Source of the DNA: Pedosphaera sp.
Lineage (GTDB): Bacteria; Verrucomicrobiota; Verrucomicrobiia; Limisphaerales; Pedosphaeraceae
Assembly (NCBI GenBank): GCA_028293285.1
Contig: JAQGPC010000070.1
Location: 1-54,675, forward strand
DNA length: 54,675 nt
Direction: 5' to 3'
The notes beneath the pieces were generated by a model. It saw nothing but the letters and a program-made list of their open reading frames with translations. It did not search any database and had not been told where the DNA came from. Below, one piece after another: positions 26,371-34,881 of the stretch. Every line of letters starts with the position of its first letter. Positions within the stretch are counted from its first letter, which is position 1. The position numbers and the translations under genes are program-made.

Positions 26371-26853
26371 TTATGCGGTGCGTTTGCGAAATAGCGTGCT
26401 GGTATCGGCCACGTTCAGGACAGAAAGGTCGAGTCCTTCATGCGGGGAACGCTGGCGCGCTTTTTCGAGTTGGTGGGCAATCTTTAAGCCGGTGCCCATG
26501 GCGAAATATTTCACGGCGCCGACGCTGATGGCGGCGCGGAAAACCAGCACGAGCAAGCAGTATTGGTCCACGTTCAGGACGAACATGCTGAATTTCTCGC
26601 CTTGCTGATAGACGCTGTCGAAATTTTCTTCATGGATCAGGTTGGCAATGGTCTGGTTCGCCAGATAGGCGCCGGAAGCGAGCGCGGCGATGGTGGTCAG
26701 ATCAAATTGCTCGGATTCACCGCGATGGGTGATGAGGAATCCGCCCTTATCGATAATCAGGGCGGTGGTGGCTTCGCAGCTGGTCAGAAGTTCCTGGAGA
26801 ACGAAATCCAGTCGGTGAACATCTTCCTCAATGAGTTGTGGCAACGTGGCCAT
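26371..26853 (-). CDS. Roadblock/LC7 domain protein (MglB-like)
   Basis: The 160-residue product has a Roadblock/LC7 domain over about residues 10-120: a first helix (HRLDFVLQELLTSC), strand TALIIDKGGFLI, the ALASGAYLANQTIANLI helix, and the central strands KFSMFVLNVDQYCLLVLVF. The C-terminal ~40 residues are a polar tail. Roadblock proteins such as MglB act as GTPase-activating or scaffold partners for MglA-type GTPases. The gene starts five bases after the MglA-like GTPase stop, so they are certainly one operon. It is the last gene before a strong terminator. Confidence 0.9.
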   Translation of the reverse strand: MATLPQLIEEDVHRLDFVLQELLTSCEATTALIIDKGGFLITHRGESEQFDLTTIAALASGAYLANQTIANLIHEENFDSVYQQGEKFSMFVLNVDQYCLLVLVFRAAISVGAVKYFAMGTGLKIAHQLEKARQRSPHEGLDLSVLNVADTSTLFRKRTA

Positions 26854-26858
26854 GCAAA

Positions 26859-27473
26859 TTAAGCGGCTTGTTGGACATTTTGACTGATATACTTGTTCAG
26901 GAGCATGCGCGTGATCATGTTGAGTGATTCAAAAACGCCTTCGCATTTATGGGCGGTTGCGGCGAAGGAAGGCACCTGAACATCACGATTATTCAACAAA
27001 AATTCCAGATACTCCATGGGCGCAACATTCGGCAGGTCCTGCTTGTTGTATTGCAAGACGTAGGGAATGTCGGCCAGGTTTTGCTTCAACGATTTTAAGT
27101 TTTCCTCGAGGTTGGCAAAACTTTCCACATTTTCGGCCATCTTTTCGTATTGGGAATCAGCCACAAAGACAATGCCATCGACGCCACGCAAGACGAGCTG
27201 GCGCGTGGTGTTATAAATGACCTGGCCGGGGACAGTGTAGAGTTGGAATTTGGTTTTGTAGCCCTTGATCGACATGGCTTCGATGGGAAGGAAGTCGAAG
27301 AACAAGGTGCGGTCGGAACTGGTCGCGAGGGAGACGAGTTTGCCTTTGTTGCCGGCGGTAGTTTGCACGTGGTCGTGCACCTGCACCAGATTGGTGGTTT
27401 TACCGCCCATGGCCGGACCGTAGTAAACGATCTTGACCTGGAGTTCCTTGGTTGCCTGATTGATTATCGCCAT
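26859..27473 (-). CDS. MglA-like small Ras/Arf-type GTPase
   Basis: The 204-residue product is a bacterial small GTPase. It shows the G1 loop GPAMGGKTTNL (about 19-29), the PGQVIYNTTRQLVLRG segment in the switch II region, GIVFVADSQ, and the G4 motif NKQDLP. In Myxococcus, MglA sets the leading pole for gliding and type IV pilus motility and is controlled by a Roadblock protein, MglB. Here the Roadblock gene is immediately downstream and another Roadblock-type gene is eight bases upstream. Similar GTPases occur in non-motile bacteria, so polarity or surface behaviour is an inference. Confidence 0.92.
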   Translation of the reverse strand: MAIINQATKELQVKIVYYGPAMGGKTTNLVQVHDHVQTTAGNKGKLVSLATSSDRTLFFDFLPIEAMSIKGYKTKFQLYTVPGQVIYNTTRQLVLRGVDGIVFVADSQYEKMAENVESFANLEENLKSLKQNLADIPYVLQYNKQDLPNVAPMEYLEFLLNNRDVQVPSFAATAHKCEGVFESLNMITRMLLNKYISQNVQQAA

Positions 27474-27481
27474 AAAATTTA

Positions 27482-29254
27482 TTACCTGGGTTTACGATCA
27501 AGTTCCGCCGCAAGACCGGCAAGGGATGCGGTGGGCAGAGACTGCCCGGCTATGCCGAACGCCGCAAAATAGATGGCGCCGACCCGGAAGATTTTCCATG
27601 GGACATGGCCCACGGTGAAATTTAAATTGTTAAGCTCGCCCATGCGCAGTTCCTTGGTGGTTTGACTGACGCGACCGAAAATGGAAGGCAGAAAAGCTGC
27701 AAGAGTATCGGCATTCATGTCCGCCGGGATTTTGCTGGCGACAAGAAGGCCGTCCGGCAAGGCAATGAGCGATCCGCCCACGCCTTCCAACGCCGTCGCC
27801 TTGCCGACAATCTCATTGGGCGTGGCATAACGTTGGAGGAAACTGGTTCCCGGAGACGGCCCATTCTTTATAACGACGGCAGCGTCGTCCGATGTATCGC
27901 TGGCTTCCTTCCGGACATAATAATTTGTGTCGGTCGGGTTGGGAGTCGGAGTGGCAGGCACTGGGGCCGGCGGCGGAGGTGTCGCTATCGGCGTAGCGGC
28001 AACCTCCGCGCGCGATGCACCAGAGAAAAGATCGGGAATGGCTGCATCCACGACCACTTTTTTCTGCGGCTTGGAAGTCCTTAACTCAGCCAGGAACAGC
28101 GGGGTGATGACTTTTAGCGGCAAATCGAGCACCGCAAGATCATGGGGCGAAGTAGTTGCTGTCGCCAAAGGTGGCTTGATCCATGAACGAATCATTTTCC
28201 AATTGAAAGCAACCTTGCCTTGTTTCAAGGCAGCTTCGATGGCTCCAAATGGCAAGGCAATAAATGCCGAGGGCACGTTCAAATAGTGGATTTCCTGCCG
28301 GAGAGCTTCGGGCCAGGATTGCGACAGATCGGCCAGCGAAACAGTCAGAAACCTTGTTTCAGCTGAGAATACGGGTTGTGCGGGTGCCGTTGAAGGTGGC
28401 GCATTAAAGCGAATGGGAGCAGGCTCAGGTGCTACCGCAGGGGCAACCGGAGTTGCAGCGAAGACAGGTGTTGCAGGCGCGGGAGCAGCCATTTGACGCA
28501 ATGCAGGAGAAATGGGAATGACTGCAGGAGGGATGGCGTACACCGGCGCAGGAGAAACTGTTACAGGCGTAACCGGCGCTTGATGAGGTAATTCCTCGAG
28601 TGGGGCGATTGGCGTATTGACTCTTTTGAAGACAAATTCGTCTTCGACCGGCTCCGGCATAACCCGGACAGGAGTCGCAGGTTTTAATGGGGGGGAGTCG
28701 GAAATAACCACCTTGGTTTGCCCGCCGAAAGGTCCCGTTACCTCTGGCGGCACTTCCACCTGCTTTTGCGCGGGCCGACGTGTGAGCAGGCCGGGATTTA
28801 CTCGTGCAAGGATTTCGCCGAGCGGCAAATCGATCATCATGCGGTCACGTTCATTACCAGCAGAAAACGTTCCCGGCGGAGAAGACTGGCGTAATTCACC
28901 AAATGAAATTCGAACTGCTCCCGACACGAGTTGGGGAAGCACCGTTTGCAATGGTAAGAAAATTTCAGCTTCGCCAACCTCCGGCTGACGAATACGTTTG
29001 GCTAATTCATCCGGCAAACGGGCGAGGACGGAACGAAGAGGTAAAGCCAGAGTGGCACCACCAGCGGTTTGGCCATTGTTGGATTGCGCCCCGGCATGAA
29101 CAACCGGGCTCTGCGGGTTCACACGCGAACCCGAAAAAGGAGGCTGGGAGGCAGTCTTGGCCTCCGGCATTGCCGCCGGGCGAAATTGTGAAGCGGGCGC
29201 ATCAAGCGTATCTTCAGCACGCTTACCGAAAAACTTTTTAAAAGTATTGAACAT
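27482..29254 (-). CDS. Large Pro-rich protein with duplicated unknown module and C-terminal Roadblock-like domain
   Basis: From the ATG at 29254 the product has 590 residues (MFNTFKKFFGKR start; a farther upstream start would add 11 unlikely residues). Residues about 68-178 and 303-411 are two copies of one module. Both contain a helix after a short strand (LARLPDELAKRI / SQSWPEALRQEI), then IFLPLQTVLPQLVSGAVRIS / IALPFGAIEAALKQGKVAF, then DLPLGEIL / DLPLKVI, closing KQVEVP..PFGG / KKVVVD..LFSG. They are joined by Pro/Ala-rich disordered linkers (180-300, 412-445). Residues about 473-588 resemble a Roadblock/LC7 domain (GGSLIALPDGLLVASKIP, MGELNNLNFTVG, IYFAAFGIAG). It leads an operon with an MglA-like GTPase and a second Roadblock protein, so it is probably a scaffold or regulator of that GTPase. 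Confidence 0.8.
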   Translation of the reverse strand: MFNTFKKFFGKRAEDTLDAPASQFRPAAMPEAKTASQPPFSGSRVNPQSPVVHAGAQSNNGQTAGGATLALPLRSVLARLPDELAKRIRQPEVGEAEIFLPLQTVLPQLVSGAVRISFGELRQSSPPGTFSAGNERDRMMIDLPLGEILARVNPGLLTRRPAQKQVEVPPEVTGPFGGQTKVVISDSPPLKPATPVRVMPEPVEDEFVFKRVNTPIAPLEELPHQAPVTPVTVSPAPVYAIPPAVIPISPALRQMAAPAPATPVFAATPVAPAVAPEPAPIRFNAPPSTAPAQPVFSAETRFLTVSLADLSQSWPEALRQEIHYLNVPSAFIALPFGAIEAALKQGKVAFNWKMIRSWIKPPLATATTSPHDLAVLDLPLKVITPLFLAELRTSKPQKKVVVDAAIPDLFSGASRAEVAATPIATPPPPAPVPATPTPNPTDTNYYVRKEASDTSDDAAVVIKNGPSPGTSFLQRYATPNEIVGKATALEGVGGSLIALPDGLLVASKIPADMNADTLAAFLPSIFGRVSQTTKELRMGELNNLNFTVGHVPWKIFRVGAIYFAAFGIAGQSLPTASLAGLAAELDRKPR

Positions 29255-29794
29255 GGGACCTGGATGTAATTTTGACAATGCTGTCATTTTTCGTTGTCAT
29301 CGAACCCGGCAAAAGCGGCAGAACAGTACCGAACTCATCCGTTTCAACCCGCACAGTCGACGCTTTCATAATTCCATATTCGCCCGGCTGCAGTTGCCTT
29401 TGTTTCGTGTCCGACATTTATTTACTTTGTCTTCTGCCCACTCGTTCGAGTTTTATTCACAGGCAAGAAACGTGCCATGGATGCCACCGTGGTTGGATTC
29501 GTTCTTTTCATGCGGTCAGCCTTACAAGAAGCAACTTTGACAGCATTCACTACACCCATGGTTTATTGAAATCCGGTGTCTCAGGGCTGGACTACGTGTC
29601 TATATTGCTGATGGCTGGTAGTGCGTGTTTAATGGCATTAGCGCAAAAAAGAGCTGCCAGAGAAGGGCTTTACGGGTTCTTCAACAAAAAAGAGGCGGCG
29701 CGGCATAACTCGGAATGCTATTTGCTATGCATCCTCCCATACGCGATGCGACGCAACTTAAATCGAAGTGAAAATCTGTTAAGCTAACGCTACT
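29255..29794. other. Intergenic region between divergent regulatory operons
   Basis: These 540 bases separate the GTPase operon (minus) from the REC-PATAN operon (plus) and must hold both promoters. A plus-strand frame of 171 codons crosses it, but its composition (many Ser, Cys, His, few acidic residues) and lack of any family feature make it unlikely to be a gene. A perfect TTGACA lies at 29537-29542, without a convincing -10 box at 16-18 bases. I see no RNA gene. Confidence 0.5.
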
Positions 29795-30883
29795 ATGGGC
29801 ACACGCCACAAAATCCTGCTCGTAGATGATGACCAAGACTTATTGGATTTGTATCGGGAGATTCTCGCCCAATTGTCAACGAAACCTGAGATCTTCACCT
29901 CGACAACGGGCGCGCGCGCCATGGCGATGCTGGAGGCGGAACCCTTCACGTTGCTGATTTGTGATCTGAACATGCCTAAAATGGATGGACTGCAAGTGCT
30001 GTCCATTGTGCGCCGCAAGTATCCGGATCTTCGCACAGTCGTGCTGACCTCGGTGATGGATGAACAATTTCGGTCGCGGGTTTACAGTCTGGGCGTGGAT
30101 TTATTCTGGCAAAAGCCAGGGTCAGGAGCGGAGATCAAGCAATTCCTGGAATGCATTGAATCTTTGCTCGGACGAGAAAGCCAGACTGGTTTTCGCGGTG
30201 TGCAAAGCAAGAGCCTGGTGGATATCATCCAATTGGAATGCCTGTCGCAGAATTCCATCACCCTTAAGATTACAAACGGGCCGTTAATGGGCCGGATCTG
30301 GATTGATAACGGCAACGTAATTGATGCCACAACCGAGGGAGCGGAGGGGGAAGCGGCTTTTCACAAAATCCTTTCGTGGAAATCCGGAAACTTTGAAGTC
30401 CTCCCAGCCGAGTCCGGGCGGACGCGGACAATTCATAATTCCTACCAGGGACTTTTACTTGAAACTGCCCAGGCACAGGACGAAGCATTAGGCCAACAGC
30501 ACCAGGCTGAAGCGAATGGAGCAACTGCGGAAGGCGAGGCTGATTTAAACCCCAATTCTCCACTAGCCAAACTTTCACGTCTTAATGGAGTAGAATTTAT
30601 TCTCGTATGCAAACCGGGAGAAAAGCAGAGCTTTGAGTCACGGGGATTGGAAAATCCTGAGCATATGGCGAAATGGTCGCGAGAAACTCTCCAGCATTTC
30701 CACTCCTTGGTGGACAAGCTTCGCGTCGGCCCATTGCAGCAGATAGAAGGTCTGGGGCCACAGCGTAACGTCTCGCTCGCTCCCAATCAGGACATGGAAA
30801 TTTGTGTGGGCTGGAAGCAAAGTTTGTCCGCTCAACAAGTTCGGGAATCAATGAAAACAGTTCTTGCTTTATGGGTCTCCTGA
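29795..30883 (+). CDS. Response regulator with PATAN (DUF4388) domain
   Basis: The 362-residue product has a receiver domain (residues 5-125) with LLVDDDQD, phospho-acceptor Asp57 in LICDLNMPKMDG, and the Lys of FWQKPG. A PATAN/DUF4388 domain follows over about 135-220 (SLVDIIQLECLSQNSITLKIT, GRIWIDNGNVIDATTEG, GEAAFHKILSWKSGNFEV). The remaining 140 residues have a Gln/Glu/Ala-rich linker, then a segment reading FILVCKPGEKQSFESRGLENPEHMAKW that resembles a Roadblock-like strand-helix pattern. PATAN proteins take part in motility and phototaxis signalling in cyanobacteria and in gliding bacteria. Divergent placement next to an MglA/Roadblock operon supports a shared pathway. Confidence 0.9.
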   Translation: MGTRHKILLVDDDQDLLDLYREILAQLSTKPEIFTSTTGARAMAMLEAEPFTLLICDLNMPKMDGLQVLSIVRRKYPDLRTVVLTSVMDEQFRSRVYSLGVDLFWQKPGSGAEIKQFLECIESLLGRESQTGFRGVQSKSLVDIIQLECLSQNSITLKITNGPLMGRIWIDNGNVIDATTEGAEGEAAFHKILSWKSGNFEVLPAESGRTRTIHNSYQGLLLETAQAQDEALGQQHQAEANGATAEGEADLNPNSPLAKLSRLNGVEFILVCKPGEKQSFESRGLENPEHMAKWSRETLQHFHSLVDKLRVGPLQQIEGLGPQRNVSLAPNQDMEICVGWKQSLSAQQVRESMKTVLALWVS

Positions 30884-31173
30884 GTTTATTTGCCAAGCCG
30901 CCAGCCAAGCTGATTCCCCTGCCCTCAGGAAGTTTCAGTGTTGACCGGGAGGGCCGGATCTTGATTTCGACCTTGTCACACACCTTTCCAGAAGAACTGG
31001 TGGAGGAGATTGCCACACGCGTCCTAGCCACGTTTCGTTCGGCCCAAGCAGCGAAATTACCGCTATCGGAGATTGTCATCCGCTATTCCAGCCTGAAGAT
31101 CACCGCCCGTGAGTTGCGCGGCGGCGCGATCGTTTTCCTTGCTCCCCAGACCTTATCCAGCAAATCAAGTTAA
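30871..31173 (+). CDS. Hypothetical protein of the REC-PATAN operon
   Basis: The 100-residue product is not recognised. The ATG at 30871 overlaps the REC-PATAN stop by 13 bases, implying translational coupling. Starts further upstream in this frame are unlikely because they lie inside the previous gene. The protein shows strands PSGSFSVDREGRILISTLS, a helix EELVEEIATRVLATFRSAQAA, then strands IVIRYSSLKITARELRGGAIVFLAP, an alpha/beta pattern that could be a small Roadblock-like or heterodimer-partner fold. No signal peptide is present. Confidence 0.7.
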   Translation: MGLLSLFAKPPAKLIPLPSGSFSVDREGRILISTLSHTFPEELVEEIATRVLATFRSAQAAKLPLSEIVIRYSSLKITARELRGGAIVFLAPQTLSSKSS

Positions 31174-31191
31174 AAACCAACCGCCACGCTT

Positions 31192-31587
31192 ATGCACCAT
31201 AAAAAAATGGACCAACTTATTCAGCAGTTGGAGAATTACACCGAGTGCTGGAAGCAGTTTAACTTCTTCGTCAATATGGCCCGGGCGAAGAAATTTAATC
31301 CGGAGGATGAGAACCAGTTTCTGGAAACCAAAATGGTCATTGTCCAACAACTGGAGATGCTATTGGCTTCCATTGAAGCCGGCACGCCCACAAAAGAGGA
31401 AGTGCTCGGTTTGGTGGGCAATGCCCCTTCGCTGCGCTTTCTCAGTGAGATGAATGATTCCGGCCTGCGCAATTTGGAAAGTCAATGGCACAAACTTTAC
31501 ATTGGCTGGCATTCCGTGCTGGGCCAATTGAAGGTGCAACGCAAGAACTTGGAATCCAAATCATTCCTGGCCTCAATTTGGAAATAA
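31192..31587 (+). CDS. Hypothetical helical protein
   Basis: The 131-residue product is predicted almost wholly helical, with heptad-like patterns (MDQLIQQLENYTECWKQFNFF, FLETKMVIVQQLEMLLASIE) and a polar Lys-rich C terminus. There is no signal peptide, membrane segment or known motif. It starts 18 bases after the preceding small gene and is the third gene of the REC-PATAN operon. It may be an adaptor for that system. A later ATG (codon 6) is also possible as start. Confidence 0.72.
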   Translation: MHHKKMDQLIQQLENYTECWKQFNFFVNMARAKKFNPEDENQFLETKMVIVQQLEMLLASIEAGTPTKEEVLGLVGNAPSLRFLSEMNDSGLRNLESQWHKLYIGWHSVLGQLKVQRKNLESKSFLASIWK

Positions 31588-31715
31588 GCTATTTGAACGC
31601 GATGCGCCTGATTTCTTGGATCAGCGGCTGAGACTCGTTGATTTTTTGGGCCAACCTCAAGGTCAGTTCACATTTCCTGCTTGTCAGTTGAGGCAATTTG
31701 CCTTCTAACCAATTC

Positions 31716-32516
31716 ATGCCTGATTGGATTAGCGTTATTATTTTAGGAATTATCGAAGGGATAACGGAATTTTTGCCGATCTCTTCCACTGGCCACCTGC
31801 TGATTGCCGAGCATTGGCTGCCGAAGCAATCCGACCTGTTTAATGTGGTCATCCAAAGCGGTGCGGTCATTGCCGTCATCCCACTCTTTTGGGGCCGTAT
31901 CATTCAGTTTTTGACACGCTGGAATGAGCCGGCGACACGGGATTATCTTTTAAAGACCATTGCGGCATTCGTGATCACAGGCATAGGCGGTGTCATTTTG
32001 GAAAAGAAACATTACAAACTTCAGGAGAATATGGCACCGGTTGCCCTGGCATTGCTCATCGGTGGTGTGCTCTTCCTGCTTATCGAATTTTTAATCCGTG
32101 GGAAAACCTTGAAAAATGAAGTGACCTGGACGATTGCCATTGCGGTGGGCGTCGGCCAATTGATTGCGGCCATCTTCCCAGGTGCGTCCCGTTCCGGCAC
32201 AACCATTCTGGTTGCGTTGTTGCTGGGATTAAGTCGTCCGGCTGCGACGGAGTTTACTTTTCTGGTGGGTATTCCAACCATGCTTGCCGCGGGTGGTCTT
32301 AAGATGTTTAAAGAGGTGCATCATCATGGATTAGCCGGTTCACATGAAAACTGGAGTATGCTGCTGTTGGCAACGGTAGTTGCGGCAGTTGTTTCCTTTA
32401 TCGCAGTGAAATGGCTGCTCCGCTATGTGCAGAGCCATACTTTCAACGCCTTTGGCTGGTACCGTATTGCCGTGGGAATTATGATCCTTGTGCTATTTTG
32501 CAGGCCAGGGCATTAA
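31716..32516 (+). CDS. uppP: Undecaprenyl-diphosphatase
   Basis: The 266-residue product is a BacA/UppP-type phosphatase. It removes a phosphate from undecaprenyl pyrophosphate at the membrane so the lipid carrier can be reused for murein and polysaccharide synthesis. The two signature regions are present: EGITEFLPISSTGHL near residue 14 and PGASRSGTT at about 155. About eight membrane segments are visible. The ATG at 31716 (MPDWISVIILG) is preferred over the TTG 18 bases upstream. It is convergent with the sugar dehydrogenase gene 20 bases downstream. Loss of carrier recycling would affect the phosphoglycosyl transferase pathway at 9.7-11.8 kb. Confidence 0.97.
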   Translation: MPDWISVIILGIIEGITEFLPISSTGHLLIAEHWLPKQSDLFNVVIQSGAVIAVIPLFWGRIIQFLTRWNEPATRDYLLKTIAAFVITGIGGVILEKKHYKLQENMAPVALALLIGGVLFLLIEFLIRGKTLKNEVTWTIAIAVGVGQLIAAIFPGASRSGTTILVALLLGLSRPAATEFTFLVGIPTMLAAGGLKMFKEVHHHGLAGSHENWSMLLLATVVAAVVSFIAVKWLLRYVQSHTFNAFGWYRIAVGIMILVLFCRPGH

Positions 32517-32536
32517 GCAGGCTGCAATTTTTAGTA

Positions 32537-33997
32537 TTACTTTTGTTCGCCGGAATATTCGATCCGAACAATTTGGCTGTCCAAATTGTTTCCCCATGCT
32601 GAGCCGAATTCGATCAGATAGAGGCATCCGTCCGGACCAAGTTCCATATCCATCGGACGTTTGAAAGTCATTTTGGGACAGAACCGCTCCATTTTGGCGA
32701 TGTTATCCTTTTCGTCCAGATGCACCGCCATGATCCAGTTGCGTGACCATTCGTAAACAAAAAGCGTGTGATCAAATTCACGTGGTAGTTTGGTTTTGGA
32801 TTTGAGCTTGGGATTAAAATAATAAACCGGGCCGGCCATCGCAGTGCGGCCGCCGCTTTCCAGTGCCGGAAATTTGACCGAAGGGCCGTAGGTATAATAA
32901 ATGAATGCAGGCTGAGCGGGTGGAAGTTCCTTGATGCCGGTGTTGTTGGGTGAATTGTTGATGGGCTTCGCAGGATCAAATCGTTCACCGGAAGTTTTCT
33001 TCGCGAAATCGTATTTCCAATAAGCCTTGTTATCGCCAATGAAATAAGGCCAGCCGAAATTACCGGCAGTGCGCGCCTGGTTCACTTCATCATGCCCAGC
33101 CGGGCCGCGTCCTTCACCGAAAGCCTGAGCGTCAGGACCGACATCGCCCCAATAGAGAAAACCATTTTTTTGATCCAGGGAAATGCGGAAGGGATTGCGA
33201 CAACCCATCGCATAAATTTCCGGGCGTGTGCCAGTTGTGCCGGGCTTAAAGAGATTGCCTTTGGGAATTTTGACGGTGCCATTCGCTTGGGGCGTTACGC
33301 GCAGGATTTTACCGCGTAGATCATTGGCATTGGCGGCAGATTTCTGCGCATCCCATGGGCTGCGACCCGGCTGTTCGTCACTTGGCGAGAAGCCATCGGA
33401 AGCAAATGGGTTCGTGTTGTCGCCGGTCGAGAGATATAAATTTCCCTTGGCATCGAAGGCCAGCGAACCGCCAGCGTGGCAGCATTCTTCACGCTGGGTC
33501 GCCACACGCAGCATTATTTTTTCCGAGGAAAGATCGAGCTTATCCTTTTTCAATGTGAAGCGGGCAATGCGATTTTCTCCCGCTTTTTTGCCATTGGCAT
33601 CCTGAGTGGTTTCCGGACGCGCATAATACAGATAAACCCAGCCATTCTTTTGAAATTTAGGGTCAAGCGTAATACCCAGCAAACCGTCTTCGAGACCGGT
33701 GAACACATCCAATTTGCCGATGATCACAGTGAGCTTGGTCTCAGGCTTCCACATTTTAACGGTGCCATCACGCTCGGCATAAAAAACACGGCCATCCGGC
33801 GCCACGGCCAGTTCCATGGGGTCCTTTAAAGAATCAATGATTTTTCCATCACCATTTACATCCTTATCAGCGTCCAGAATGACTTTGCAAAATGAACCAT
33901 CAGTTTGGGGCCCGGTAGGAAGTGGAACTTTATCCTCGGAGCGGACAACGATAGCGCAGAGAACCAGGCTGAAAAGAATGAGAACCGGCTTTTTCAT
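32537..33997 (-). CDS. Secreted PQQ-dependent sugar dehydrogenase-like beta-propeller (GSDH family)
   Basis: The 486-residue product has a signal peptide (MKKPVLILFSLVLCAIVVRS). A glucose/sorbosone dehydrogenase-type beta-propeller follows: DPMELAVAPDGRVFYAERDG, GLEDGLLGITLDPKF, HAGGSLAFDAKGNLYLSTGDNTNPF, GCRNPFRISLD, and a closing PMDMELGPDGCLYLIEFG. The family oxidises aldose sugars with PQQ, though many members of this phylum are untested and some are only sugar binding. Two adjacent Cys in REECCHAGG are notable and typical of this subgroup. No PQQ biosynthesis genes are in the window. Confidence 0.9.
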   Translation of the reverse strand: MKKPVLILFSLVLCAIVVRSEDKVPLPTGPQTDGSFCKVILDADKDVNGDGKIIDSLKDPMELAVAPDGRVFYAERDGTVKMWKPETKLTVIIGKLDVFTGLEDGLLGITLDPKFQKNGWVYLYYARPETTQDANGKKAGENRIARFTLKKDKLDLSSEKIMLRVATQREECCHAGGSLAFDAKGNLYLSTGDNTNPFASDGFSPSDEQPGRSPWDAQKSAANANDLRGKILRVTPQANGTVKIPKGNLFKPGTTGTRPEIYAMGCRNPFRISLDQKNGFLYWGDVGPDAQAFGEGRGPAGHDEVNQARTAGNFGWPYFIGDNKAYWKYDFAKKTSGERFDPAKPINNSPNNTGIKELPPAQPAFIYYTYGPSVKFPALESGGRTAMAGPVYYFNPKLKSKTKLPREFDHTLFVYEWSRNWIMAVHLDEKDNIAKMERFCPKMTFKRPMDMELGPDGCLYLIEFGSAWGNNLDSQIVRIEYSGEQK

Positions 33998-34120
33998 GTG
34001 CTAAATAGACTGAATTGGAAGAAATAAATTCACGAGGAACGACTGCACCTGATTGTACAAAGACAAAATACATCAGTGATGCATCGTAAGGCTATTTAAC
34101 CTCAAGCGTGCGAGAGGAAT

Positions 34121-34774
34121 TTATTTTGCTGTGGTACCTTTTGGCGCGGGAATCCAGATTTTTTGTCCAATAAAAAGTTTGCCCGGATGCACATTGGGAT
34201 TGGCCTTGGCAATCTGATCGGAAGTGACTTTCACGCCGTTATCCCGATAAACCTTGGCGATGCTGACAAAGGAGTCGCCTGATTTGATCTTGTAATTAAA
34301 GCCGTCTTCATTTTCATGCCCTGCCGCGGTGGAGTCCCCGCCATTGCTGGTGGCATCGAGCGGAGTCGTCTTGATGGTGGTCTTTTCCTTGCTGCGGGGG
34401 GCGGGTAAGGGCGTGGCCGCCAGGGTCTTTCCCAACTCGGACAATTTTTTCAAAATCAATTCCTTGTCAGCTTCACGTTTCCGGTCGATTTCCTGCACAG
34501 CCTTGGCAAGTTGGCTGAGTTCTTCCTGGGTGGCATAGTTGCCTGTGTGTTTGGATTGCTGTTCTTGCAAGTCGGAAATTTCTTTGCGCAAAGCCGTCAG
34601 GCTCGCACCCATGGTCTTTTGCTGGGCCTCTTGCGCTTCCCGCAGGTCATCCACGGTTGCCTTTAACCGCTTATAGTTTTCTTCAATTTCCTGGGTGGCG
34701 ACAGGAGGCTGTGCATGAACAGTCGGCGCAATGCAGAGCAGACAAATAATGGACCAGAAGGAAAATCGTTTCAT
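34121..34774 (-). CDS. Secreted coiled-coil protein with C-terminal LysM domain
   Basis: The 217-residue product has a signal peptide (MKRFSFWSIICLLCIAPTVHAQ). A long coiled coil follows over about residues 25-110 (IEENYKRLKATVDDLREAQEAQQ and on), then a polar linker rich in Thr and Ser, and one LysM domain at about 160-215 (YKIKSGDSFVSIAKVYRDN, KANPNVHPGKLFIGQKIWIP). LysM binds peptidoglycan N-acetylglucosamine, so it is probably a periplasmic cell-wall-associated protein. It has no hydrolase domain. It is transcribed alone. Confidence 0.9.
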   Translation of the reverse strand: MKRFSFWSIICLLCIAPTVHAQPPVATQEIEENYKRLKATVDDLREAQEAQQKTMGASLTALRKEISDLQEQQSKHTGNYATQEELSQLAKAVQEIDRKREADKELILKKLSELGKTLAATPLPAPRSKEKTTIKTTPLDATSNGGDSTAAGHENEDGFNYKIKSGDSFVSIAKVYRDNGVKVTSDQIAKANPNVHPGKLFIGQKIWIPAPKGTTAK

Positions 34775-34881
34775 GGTGCGAAAATAGGAGTGTCAGGAGC
34801 GAAGTTCAAGATTCAAAGTGCATCACTTTAAAAAGGCAATTTTGGGCTTTGAACTTTAAGCTTTGAACCTATTTTAAGGCG

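Noticed and set aside
29537..29565. Promoter based on the perfect TTGACA at 29537
   Set aside because: No acceptable -10 hexamer at 16-18 bases, and it lies more than 220 bases before the next gene.
29272..29787. 171-codon plus-strand frame in the gap before the REC-PATAN gene
   Set aside because: Composition is not protein-like (many Ser, Cys, His, few acidic residues), it overlaps the start of the opposite gene, and there is no ribosome-binding site or recognisable feature.
31589..31717. 42-codon minus-strand frame starting inside the uppP start codon (MNWLEGKLPQL and on)
   Set aside because: The peptide looks plausible and faintly resembles short zinc-finger anti-sigma starts, but it lacks the Cys/His ligands, has no ribosome-binding site, and shares its start with the opposite gene. 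Not enough to call.
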